Assembly (NCBI GenBank): GCA_002292015.1
Contig: DBBD01000028.1
Coordinates: forward strand, 1-35,480
Direction: 5' to 3'
Origin: Firmicutes bacterium UBA993
GTDB lineage: Bacteria; Bacillota; Dethiobacteria; DTU022
Length of the DNA: 35,480 nucleotides
In this document: positions 23,549 to 30,322 of the stretch, piece by piece
How positions within the stretch are numbered: the stretch's first letter is position 1
Layout of the letters: every line of letters begins with the position of its first letter
The notes under the pieces: model-generated
Database searches by the model: none
The model's input: only the letters and a program-made list of their open reading frames with translations
What the model was told of the DNA's origin: nothing
Position numbers and translations under genes: made by a program

Positions 23549-24100
23549 ATCAGGTAAACTTTGCGGCTTAGGTCCAGCAGGGTTTCCCGGACAATCACCT
23601 GTCGTCGCCGCACAGGCAGTTCCCTTTTAAGATTATCCCTGCCGTGTCACCATCAACAGAGCTGGATTACCACTTAGCTCACACTTTAATCCCTAAATTA
23701 CCTCTCTAACGAGAGCAGTCTAGAAGATTTCCTCCCTGGTGTCTGATCTCCCCTAGCCCCTTTTGCAGAAGGGGTTTAAAGAGCAAATGCTCCTCTCTCC
23801 ACCCATTCCACTCAAGGCAGGCTACGCTGCACACAGCTACTAACCGCATACAGGTTCCTACCCAGGCAGTAACTATCGCTCTTCAACTTTAGCCACCGAC
23901 ACAGGGTCTCCGCGAAGGCAGGGTCAACGCCTACATGCCATTGTAGATCGCCCCGTCCCTCTTAACTCCCAGCAGCAGCTCCCGACTGGGCGTCGGCAGC
24001 CACCACCAGGAACTTCATCGATGTGCCCTTAGCGGATTTTTAGGCCCGCTCTCGGAGAGGGACACCAACTAGAATACTGCACCACTTAAGGTCATGTTCA
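23516..24100 (-). ncRNA. ole: Candidate OLE RNA (ornate, large, extremophilic RNA)
   Basis: About 585 bases between the folD promoter-distal end and oapA contain no supported gene but are G-rich on the minus strand and dense in local inverted repeats. Examples are CCGAC/GTCGG (23982-23996), CTACA/TGTAG (23931-23946), GAGCA/TGCTC (23781-23792), CCCCTT/AAGGGG (23757-23774) and CTCTC/GAGAG (23702-23715). A perfect 8-bp long-range pairing, 24056-24063 with 23955-23962, closes a domain of about 110 bases. A strong promoter lies at 24107-24135. Length near 600, position between folD and dxs, and the following OapA-like membrane gene match the known OLE RNA setting in anaerobic and extremophilic Firmicutes. 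OLE RNA forms a membrane ribonucleoprotein linked to stress tolerance. The ends are estimates and no covariance search was possible. Confidence 0.8.
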
Positions 24101-24106
24101 AATCCG

Positions 24107-24135
24107 ATTATAACACAAGCTGCTTTCGAACTCAA
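24107..24135 (-). promoter_or_regulatory. Promoter of the OLE RNA/oapA/dxs run
   Basis: On the minus strand TTGAGT (24130-24135) is followed after 17 bases by a perfect TATAAT (24107-24112), with a TG at the extended -10 position (TGTTATAAT). Predicted initiation is near 24099, and the structured RNA region begins there. It lies 31 bases past the folD stop, so the RNA can be made independently of folD. No obvious terminator separates folD from it. Confidence 0.72.
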
Positions 24136-24165
24136 TTGGGCCGGAAATTTCGCAACAAATATTGC

Positions 24166-25101
24166 TTAAAGCAGGCCGTTTGCCATCTTGCAAGCTTTCA
24201 GGGCGTTCTTCATCAGCATACGGTTAGTTACCGAGCCTACGCCGCCCGGAACCGGGGTTATGGCTTTAGTTTTGTCCTTTACCGCCTCAAAAGAAACATC
24301 ACCGACAGTTTTAGTTTTCGGCTTGCCCTTATCGTTAAGAACCGGTTCGCCTTTTTCATCGAGTACTTTTACCCGATTAATCCCTACGTCGATCACAACA
24401 GCCCCCTCTTTAACCAGATCCGGCCCGATCAAGTCGGCCTTGCCGGCCGCAACGATCAGAACGTCAGCGCCGGTTGTGTGCCGGGCCAGGTTACCTTTAA
24501 TACTGGTAAATACATGGGTAATCGAGGTTGTGGCATTGCGGTTTACCGCCAGGTATGCTACCGGCTTGCCGACAATATTGGAGTGTCCGACCACAACGAT
24601 TTCTGCCCCTTCAAAAAAATCTTTCGGGTCTATCCCCTCTTCAGCGGCATAGCGCTCCAGGATTTCGATCACCGCAGCCGGGGTGGCCGGCGGAAAGGTA
24701 ACTTCACCGAGGGCAAGCTTCCCCATGTTGAAGGGATGGAAGCAGTCAATATCCTTGTTAACATCGATCGAATTGATCACGGCGCTGTCAGAAATCTGCT
24801 CCGGGAAAGGACGCAGTGGTAAAATACCGCTAACCGTCGGATCTGTGTTCAGTTTCTTTACAATTTCAATCACTTTGGCTTCGCTGACATCGGCAGGAGG
24901 ATTTTCGTTGATATAATTAAAGCCGGCCTCTTCACAGAACTTTTCAACCTGTCCTCTATACATATTGGCCCCAAAGTCATCGCCGACCAGCAAGGTGGCG
25001 ATTCCGGGGGTGATACCCTTTGCTTTTAAAGCGTCTGTTTCCTTGATAATCTCCCTCATCAACTCTTCGCCAATGGCCACACAATCGATTACCTTCGTCA
25101 C
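24166..25101 (-). CDS. folD: Methylenetetrahydrofolate dehydrogenase FolD, cyclohydrolase lysine replaced
   Basis: This 311-residue protein has the FolD fold: catalytic-domain segments ATLLVGDD and KDIDCFHPFNMGKLALGE, Rossmann motif VVVGHSNIVGKP (about 170-180), VIDVGINRV and ITPVPGGVGSVTNRML. In typical bifunctional FolD the motif is YVxxK; here it reads MYRGQVEKF, with Tyr48 kept but the catalytic lysine position occupied by Val52. The usual GILVQLPLP is GILPLRPFP, so the conserved glutamine is also lost. Cyclohydrolase activity is therefore doubtful, and the adjacent fchA can supply it. An insert of about 17 residues (DEKGEPVLNDKGKPKTK) follows GINRV. The start is a GTG with AAGGGG upstream; an own promoter is present. 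NAD or NADP preference is undecided. Confidence 0.88.
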   Translation of the reverse strand: MTKVIDCVAIGEELMREIIKETDALKAKGITPGIATLLVGDDFGANMYRGQVEKFCEEAGFNYINENPPADVSEAKVIEIVKKLNTDPTVSGILPLRPFPEQISDSAVINSIDVNKDIDCFHPFNMGKLALGEVTFPPATPAAVIEILERYAAEEGIDPKDFFEGAEIVVVGHSNIVGKPVAYLAVNRNATTSITHVFTSIKGNLARHTTGADVLIVAAGKADLIGPDLVKEGAVVIDVGINRVKVLDEKGEPVLNDKGKPKTKTVGDVSFEAVKDKTKAITPVPGGVGSVTNRMLMKNALKACKMANGLL

Positions 25102-25161
25102 TCTTCCTATCCCCTTTCAGGTATATATTAGTTATTCAGCAATAATGTTTAAGCCGCGGTT

Positions 25162-25190
25162 ATTATAGCAAATCGCGCTTTTTGCAGCAA
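25162..25190 (-). promoter_or_regulatory. Promoter of folD
   Basis: On the minus strand TTGCTG (25185-25190) is followed after 17 bases by TATAAT (25162-25167), with the extended -10 TGCTATAAT. It lies in the 133-base fchA-folD gap. The same TTTGCTATAAT core occurs at the asp23 promoter. The leader would be about 55 bases. Confidence 0.68.
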
Positions 25191-25234
25191 TTTACTAATT
25201 TATCATTACTGCGGAACCTGCCACCAATCAACCT

Positions 25235-25864
25235 TCAAGCAAGTTTTTCGATCACTGCAGCCAGGGTTTGATCGGCGATGCGGCAACCATCCTCTGCCAG
25301 CCGCTTCATCTCTGCTGCGGTCTCCTCAAGAAATTTTTCGTTTTTAATCGCGCCCAGGTTGATCATCACGTTAAGTTGCCCGCTGATCAGGGCCGCTTTT
25401 AGAAAGACCACTCCACAGCCGATATCGGAGATAGCGAGGCGGGAACCAACCTGCCCCATTTTCTCGTGAATCTTAATCCCCGCATAGGATTTGCGCATAA
25501 TCTCGAGCGGTACCGAACAAGCTTCCATTGAGCATCGCTCCATCACTTCTTCCTTGTAGGCCGCCTGTTCCGGTGTATCTTTAGGCAATCCGTAAGCTTT
25601 AGAAAGCGGCTCAAACACTTCTGCATCCTGATCAACCAGATTTTTCAGGGCCTCGATGATGGCGCTCCCCTCTTCAAGAAGAGTTTTTACCTCATCTTCA
25701 ACAGCGGCATATTTCTTTTTGCCGACAGTCAGGTTGCCAACCATGTTGGATAAGGCCATGCCGATCGCCCCGCCCATTGCCGCCGCACCGCCGCCGCCGG
25801 GAACCGGAGCTTTCGAAGCGAGAGCCTCAATAAAGTATGCGCTGCTCATTTCTGCCATTTTCAT
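25235..25864 (-). CDS. fchA: Methenyltetrahydrofolate cyclohydrolase / formiminotetrahydrofolate cyclodeaminase family
   Basis: This 209-residue protein is the cyclodeaminase/cyclohydrolase-type domain (FTCD C-terminal family). The N-terminal signature SKAPVPGGGGAAAMGGAIG (about 17-35), the MVGNLTVGKKKY segment and the C-terminal SDIGCGVVFLKAALISGQLNVMINL region fit the family. In acetogens and one-carbon-using clostridia FchA converts methenyl- and formyl-tetrahydrofolate; in purine or histidine degraders it removes ammonia from formimino-tetrahydrofolate. Its position before a FolD that lacks the cyclohydrolase lysine favours the cyclohydrolase role. AAAGGAGG lies before the ATG, 20 bases after ispA. 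No formate-tetrahydrofolate ligase or metF is in the window. Confidence 0.9.
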   Translation of the reverse strand: MKMAEMSSAYFIEALASKAPVPGGGGAAAMGGAIGMALSNMVGNLTVGKKKYAAVEDEVKTLLEEGSAIIEALKNLVDQDAEVFEPLSKAYGLPKDTPEQAAYKEEVMERCSMEACSVPLEIMRKSYAGIKIHEKMGQVGSRLAISDIGCGVVFLKAALISGQLNVMINLGAIKNEKFLEETAAEMKRLAEDGCRIADQTLAAVIEKLA

Positions 25865-25884
25865 TATGCCTTCCTCCTTTGTAT

Positions 25885-26769
25885 CTAGTTAACCCTATAA
25901 ACCAACCGGTGAGCCAGCATCTGCAGCAGTTCTGTATTGCCCTTAAGTTTCTTTAGCTCTGCTGTCGCCAGCCTGTAAAGCTGATCAGCCCTGGCCTGTG
26001 CTGCTTCTGTTCCAAGCAGGACCGGCAGCGTCGCCTTGGCCTTCTTTAGATCAGCCGCTACCGGTTTGCCAAGCTCGGCGACAGTCCCTCTGCTGTCTAA
26101 CAGATCGTCTACGATCTGAAACGCTTTACCGATTGAGCTGGCAAAGCTGCTCAGCACTTTGATTTCCCGCTGCCCAGCCCCGGCCGCCAGTGCCCCGCAT
26201 TTGACCGCAGCTTTGAAAAGCGCCCCGGTTTTCAATGCGGCTATCTCTTCCACCCTCTGTAATGTCAGGGTTTGACCCTCAGCCAGAAGATCGAGCTCCT
26301 GCCCGCCGATCATTCCCTTAACGCCGGCAGCAACTGCCAGAACCGTGGCGATGCGGACCGCCTTTGCCGCCTGCCGGTTTTCCAGACCATAGGCAGCAAC
26401 TTTCTCAAATGCCAGTGTCAGCAAAGCATCACCGGCCAGAACCGCAATTGCTTCGCCAAATACAACATGGCAGGAAGGCTTACCCCTTCTCAGATCGCTG
26501 TCGTCCATCGCCGGTAAATCATCATGAATCAGCGAATAGGCGTGCACCAGCTCCAAGGCGCAGGCGATGCCGATAACCGCTTTCTGCCCTGTTCCGAGCA
26601 AATGGGCGGTGGCGAGACAAAGAATCGGCCTTAATCTTTTGCCACCTGCTTCGACACTGTAGCGCATCGCGTCACCAACCTTAGAGGTGCCGGCACTAGG
26701 CAGATCAACCATCAGCGCCAGATCGACAGCCGCTTTTGTCTCCTGCAGATAATGATCGAGATCAACCAT
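25885..26769 (-). CDS. ispA: Farnesyl/geranyl diphosphate synthase
   Basis: This 294-residue prenyltransferase condenses isopentenyl diphosphate with allylic diphosphates. The first aspartate-rich motif is DDLPAMDD (83-90), followed by RRG, and the second is DDLLD (221-225); GGKRLRP (about 42-48) binds diphosphate. The two residues between the aspartate pairs of the first motif and the overall length fit short-chain bacterial FPP synthases, but chain length cannot be fixed by reading alone. The ATG overlaps the xseB stop by one base (TAATG). The xseA-xseB-ispA order is conserved in Firmicutes. Confidence 0.95.
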   Translation of the reverse strand: MVDLDHYLQETKAAVDLALMVDLPSAGTSKVGDAMRYSVEAGGKRLRPILCLATAHLLGTGQKAVIGIACALELVHAYSLIHDDLPAMDDSDLRRGKPSCHVVFGEAIAVLAGDALLTLAFEKVAAYGLENRQAAKAVRIATVLAVAAGVKGMIGGQELDLLAEGQTLTLQRVEEIAALKTGALFKAAVKCGALAAGAGQREIKVLSSFASSIGKAFQIVDDLLDSRGTVAELGKPVAADLKKAKATLPVLLGTEAAQARADQLYRLATAELKKLKGNTELLQMLAHRLVYRVN

Positions 26770-27044
26770 TAAATAAGCTTCTTCTCCACGTCACCAGCAA
26801 TGGGATCACCTATGCCTTCTACATCCTGCTGTTCTTCTTTAAGCAGGTACTCGACTTTAAATTCAATCTCTACCAGCTTCGCCCGACAATAGCGCGAAAG
26901 GGCGATCCCTTCCTGGAAGGCTTCGATCGATTCTTCCAGCGGAATTTCAGCATCTTCAAGTTTACCGACAATCATTTCAAGCTTTTTTAAAGCTTCCTCG
27001 TAACTGAGCTTCTCGAACTCTGCCACGCACTTTTTATCCTTCAA
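26769..27044 (-). CDS. xseB: Exodeoxyribonuclease VII small subunit
   Basis: This helical protein of about 91 residues has the family core FEKLSYEEALKKLEMIVGKLE, the EIPLEESIEAFQEGIAL segment and the CRAKLVEIEFKVEYLL helix. It binds the large subunit XseA in a nuclease degrading single-stranded DNA. The start is ambiguous: the ATG at 27053 touches its GAGGAGG, while a TTG at 27044 has proper spacing of nine bases; the TTG is used here. Either way the gene overlaps the end of xseA, so the subunits are probably co-translated. Confidence 0.93.
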   Translation of the reverse strand: MKDKKCVAEFEKLSYEEALKKLEMIVGKLEDAEIPLEESIEAFQEGIALSRYCRAKLVEIEFKVEYLLKEEQQDVEGIGDPIAGDVEKKLI

Positions 27045-28260
27045 CGGCGACATCCTCCTCAACAGCTTCGGTACGGCAGAATGCCCGGCCATCAGCAAAG
27101 TTTAACTGCAACCTGCTGTCTAAGGCTACATCTTTAACCGAGCGGATAATCCGGCCTTCCTGATCACGGCAATAACTGTAACCCCGGCTCATCACTTTTA
27201 AGGGGCTGAAGCTTTCCAGTTTATCAGTCCGGGAAGTAAGCTCGAGCCCTTTTAAACGCAGCATACTGACAATATTCTTTTTAAGTAAGCTATCAAACCG
27301 CAGCACTGCCTCACGCTGTTGAGTAATTTTTCGGTAAGGTGCCTGAAAAAATCGCTCACCCGTAACCTGGTCTAGCTTCTGTTTTTCCCTCAGTATTTTG
27401 CTGCGCAGGGCAATCGCTGCCCGTTGACGGAGCATTGCCAGCAACTGCAGCAGATCGTCTAAGGCCGGAACAGCGAGATGAGCTGCTGCCGTCGGGGTTG
27501 GCGCACGCAGATCAGCGACAAAATCGGCGATTGTAAAGTCTGTTTCATGTCCAACGGCAGAGATAACCGGAATCACCGACCGATCGATAGTTCGGGCTAA
27601 AACCTCATCGTTAAAAGGCCAAAGGTCCTCCAGCGAACCACCGCCGCGGGCCAAAATTATAAGATCTAGATCCTCTCTGCTGTTTACAAGATTGAGTGCC
27701 CGGACCAGGTCTTTGACGGCCCCCGCACCCTGTACCAAGCTCTCTACTACCAGCAGTTCCAGGGCCGGAAATTTTTTTCTAAAAACGGTCAGCATATCCT
27801 GCAATGCCGCACCGGTAGGGGAGGTGATCAGGGCAATTTTACGGGGCAGACGAGGCAAAGCCTTTTTCTTTTCGGGACGGAAAAGTCCTTCTGCTTCAAG
27901 CTTATTTTTTAGCTGCTCAAATGCCAGATACAGCGAACCGACCCCGGCGGGTTCCATCTCCCGAACGTAAAGTTGATAGACTCCATCGGGTTCATATACA
28001 GAAATATTGCCGTTAAGCAAAACTTCCATGCCATCTGCCGGCTTAAAAAGGCAACGGGCATTGTCACGGCTAAAAAAGACACAACGCAACGATGACGGGC
28101 CATCTTTTACCGTAAAGTACATATGTCCCGACCGATGATGTTTAAAATTGGAAAGCTCTCCGCCAACCCAGATATCCTGCAGGTTCGGATCGCCCGCGAG
28201 CAGGCTTTTCAGGTAGCGGTTCAAGTCAGAAACTCTGATAATAAGATATTTTTTCTGCAT
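27034..28260 (-). CDS. xseA: Exodeoxyribonuclease VII large subunit
   Basis: This 408-residue catalytic subunit begins with an OB-fold (about 5-100, including WVGGELSNFKHHRSGHMYFTVKD), followed by the nuclease domain with LITSPTGAALQDML and the ILARGGGSLEDLWPFNDE and VISAVGHETDFTIADFVAD motifs. A helical region then leads to a C-terminal segment (RGYSYCRDQEGRII). The domain set is complete and length normal. Only a weak CAGG precedes the ATG. It begins 31 bases after the NuoG-like gene, which is not a usual neighbour. Confidence 0.95.
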   Translation of the reverse strand: MQKKYLIIRVSDLNRYLKSLLAGDPNLQDIWVGGELSNFKHHRSGHMYFTVKDGPSSLRCVFFSRDNARCLFKPADGMEVLLNGNISVYEPDGVYQLYVREMEPAGVGSLYLAFEQLKNKLEAEGLFRPEKKKALPRLPRKIALITSPTGAALQDMLTVFRKKFPALELLVVESLVQGAGAVKDLVRALNLVNSREDLDLIILARGGGSLEDLWPFNDEVLARTIDRSVIPVISAVGHETDFTIADFVADLRAPTPTAAAHLAVPALDDLLQLLAMLRQRAAIALRSKILREKQKLDQVTGERFFQAPYRKITQQREAVLRFDSLLKKNIVSMLRLKGLELTSRTDKLESFSPLKVMSRGYSYCRDQEGRIIRSVKDVALDSRLQLNFADGRAFCRTEAVEEDVAVEG

Positions 28261-28291
28261 AAAGCCTGGTGTCAGCCTGCCGGCAGCGCTT

Positions 28292-30322
28292 TCAGCCGCA
28301 GGGCATCAAGCGTCTCATCTCCTCACGGATATCTTCCAGACTGCTGTACCTCCACTTTGCGCCCAGTGAACGGGCCAGATCGCAGATCAGACGCCAGCCT
28401 TCACTCACCCCGGGACCCGGGTCAAACGACCTTTCGTTAAGGCAAACCTGGTTGGATGCGTTAATATAAAGGCCTTCCTGCACTGCGGCCGGCGGAGTGG
28501 AAAAGATCAGGTCAAATGAGAGTGAGGTGTCCGGATTACCGGAAAGCGCAGCCACTGCATAGCTCGCACCGTCAAGATCCGGTGCTGCAGCTTTTCCAAA
28601 ATAGACAAGGCCTTTAAGCTGTCCGCCCTGTAAGGCCCGGGTCATCTGCGCCCGGTTCATTCCGGCCTCGCCATTCAGGGGTTTAAGGCCGGGACCGTAT
28701 AGCGGAGACCCGCCGAAAGTAAGGATTCCGGCAGCGTTTTGGTATGCCGAAAGTAGTAACAACCTCTGTCGGCCCCCGCTCAACAGTCCGGCAGCTTTGG
28801 CCAACTCGATTAAGGCATCGACTAAATCATGATCGGCGTCACAAAAAAATGTCGGGCAGACTATCATATAACTGTTAGCCTGCAGCATCAGGTTGGCTAC
28901 TCTCTTGGCAAGGAGCGGATCGATCTTGCTCTTAAGGTCTAAGTTAACCTGGTCGCCACCCTCGATCGCTGCCCGGATATCCTGCAAAAGTTCCAAAGTC
29001 GCTCCCGTTTCATCACTAAGGTTAAGATTCTGCCACGCTTTAAAATCCTCCCCTTTGCGGTCAATGCCGATCAGGTTCATATCACTGTAGCGTCCGGCAC
29101 GGCGCAAGACCATCTCTGCCACCGGGTGGCTTTCCGCTAATCCTGACCCGATCACCATTACCGTATCAGCTTCGCTTAAGTTAGCCATTGTCGGACCGGG
29201 CAAACCAAAACCGCTTACCTGACCGGCTTGACAATAGGTTGCAACCCAGGCCGGTTCAAGGCCGAGATCAATGTTTGCTGTTGCCAGAACCGAATGGGCC
29301 AGTTTATGCAAAAGATAAGCTTCCTCACAGCTGACCGTCCCGTCGCCAAGGATGGCGAAGGATTGCTGCCCGTGATTATCTTTGCTGATCTTTGCCAAAC
29401 CTGCAGCGGCAGCATTTACCGCGCTTTCGTAGTCAACCGGCTCAAATATTCCGTCTGATCCTTTCTTCCGTGACACGGTAGTTTGAGCTGCAGCTGCGGC
29501 AACATCTTCAAACTTACCTTTTACACATAACCAGCCCACCCGGTCACCATCGCGGGGCACCGTATTATTGATCAACCTTTGTGCATCTACCCGACGCTCG
29601 AGCCGGCAGCCAAGCGAACAGCCTAGACAGACACCCGGCTTTGCCGTCAATTCCCACTCGCGACCACCGGTAAAGCGCGACCTTTCGGTCAACGCCGCCA
29701 CCGGGCAAACGTCGATACATTGGCCGCAAAAAATGCAGCCCGCTTCTTCAAGGGTTACTTCACGTCCATCCCGCCAGGGCACAACCCTGGTATTTACTCC
29801 GCGGCCGATCATGCTGTAAACAAAGCGCCCGGGCCCAGTACGGCAAATCTCGATACAGCGACCGCAAAGGATACACTTTTCTTCGTCACGTACCAGATCG
29901 AGCTTCTGATTCAGGTCTCGGCCTGCCATACGGCGTTCAAGTTGCGCGGGCAGCTCTACCTGACAGTGGTAGGCTTTTTCCTGCAGCTCACAACTGCCGG
30001 TACGGACACAGGTAAGGCAATCCTTATAGGGGTGAGTTGCCAGCGCCAGTTCGATCATCCGGCTGCGCATTTTCTCCAAGGAAGAACCGGTTGTGTTTAC
30101 AACCATCCCCTCGGCAACCGGGTTATCGCAAGCAGTTACCGGCCGTTTGAAGCCTTCAACTTCTACCAGGCAAACCCGGCAGTGCCCCAGCGCTGAAAGC
30201 CTGGGATGATAGCATAGAGTAGGGATCGCAATCCCGTTTGCCTGGGCTGCCTCCAATATTGTTGCCTGCGGAGTAGCATAAATTCTTTGACCATCGATCT
30301 GTAAAGAGAGTATTTTAGTCAT
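28292..30322 (-). CDS. NuoG/FdhA-like iron-sulfur protein with shortened molybdopterin-type domain
   Basis: This 676-residue protein begins with a [2Fe-2S] ferredoxin domain (LCYHPRLSALGHCRVCLVE, then TACDNP), a His-Cys [4Fe-4S] motif (HPYKDCLTCVRTGSCEL), a two-cluster ferredoxin domain (CILCGRCIEIC and CIFCGQCIDVC) and a further cluster before a molybdopterin-oxidoreductase-like region (CLGCSLGC...GWLCVKG). At the usual Cys/Sec-His site of formate dehydrogenases it has YCQAGQ, cysteine without histidine, and the C-terminal dinucleotide-binding domain appears absent. It may thus be an electron-transfer subunit rather than a formate dehydrogenase. The ATG at 30322 (GGGAGGG upstream) is preferred to one at 30340, and overlaps the preceding gene by 8 bases. 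The two genes probably form one complex; partner and reaction unknown. Confidence 0.83.
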   Translation of the reverse strand: MTKILSLQIDGQRIYATPQATILEAAQANGIAIPTLCYHPRLSALGHCRVCLVEVEGFKRPVTACDNPVAEGMVVNTTGSSLEKMRSRMIELALATHPYKDCLTCVRTGSCELQEKAYHCQVELPAQLERRMAGRDLNQKLDLVRDEEKCILCGRCIEICRTGPGRFVYSMIGRGVNTRVVPWRDGREVTLEEAGCIFCGQCIDVCPVAALTERSRFTGGREWELTAKPGVCLGCSLGCRLERRVDAQRLINNTVPRDGDRVGWLCVKGKFEDVAAAAAQTTVSRKKGSDGIFEPVDYESAVNAAAAGLAKISKDNHGQQSFAILGDGTVSCEEAYLLHKLAHSVLATANIDLGLEPAWVATYCQAGQVSGFGLPGPTMANLSEADTVMVIGSGLAESHPVAEMVLRRAGRYSDMNLIGIDRKGEDFKAWQNLNLSDETGATLELLQDIRAAIEGGDQVNLDLKSKIDPLLAKRVANLMLQANSYMIVCPTFFCDADHDLVDALIELAKAAGLLSGGRQRLLLLSAYQNAAGILTFGGSPLYGPGLKPLNGEAGMNRAQMTRALQGGQLKGLVYFGKAAAPDLDGASYAVAALSGNPDTSLSFDLIFSTPPAAVQEGLYINASNQVCLNERSFDPGPGVSEGWRLICDLARSLGAKWRYSSLEDIREEMRRLMPCG

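Noticed and set aside
23506..23613. N-terminal extension of oapA into the noncoding RNA region
   Set aside because: The frame stays open by chance, but the only well-placed ribosome binding site (AAGGTGG) serves the TTG at 23505, and the extension lacks membrane-protein character.
24094..24822. Long plus-strand open frame (242 codons) opposite folD
   Set aside because: It lies almost wholly antisense to the well-supported folD gene, has no recognisable domain, and begins inside the promoter/5' end of the candidate RNA.
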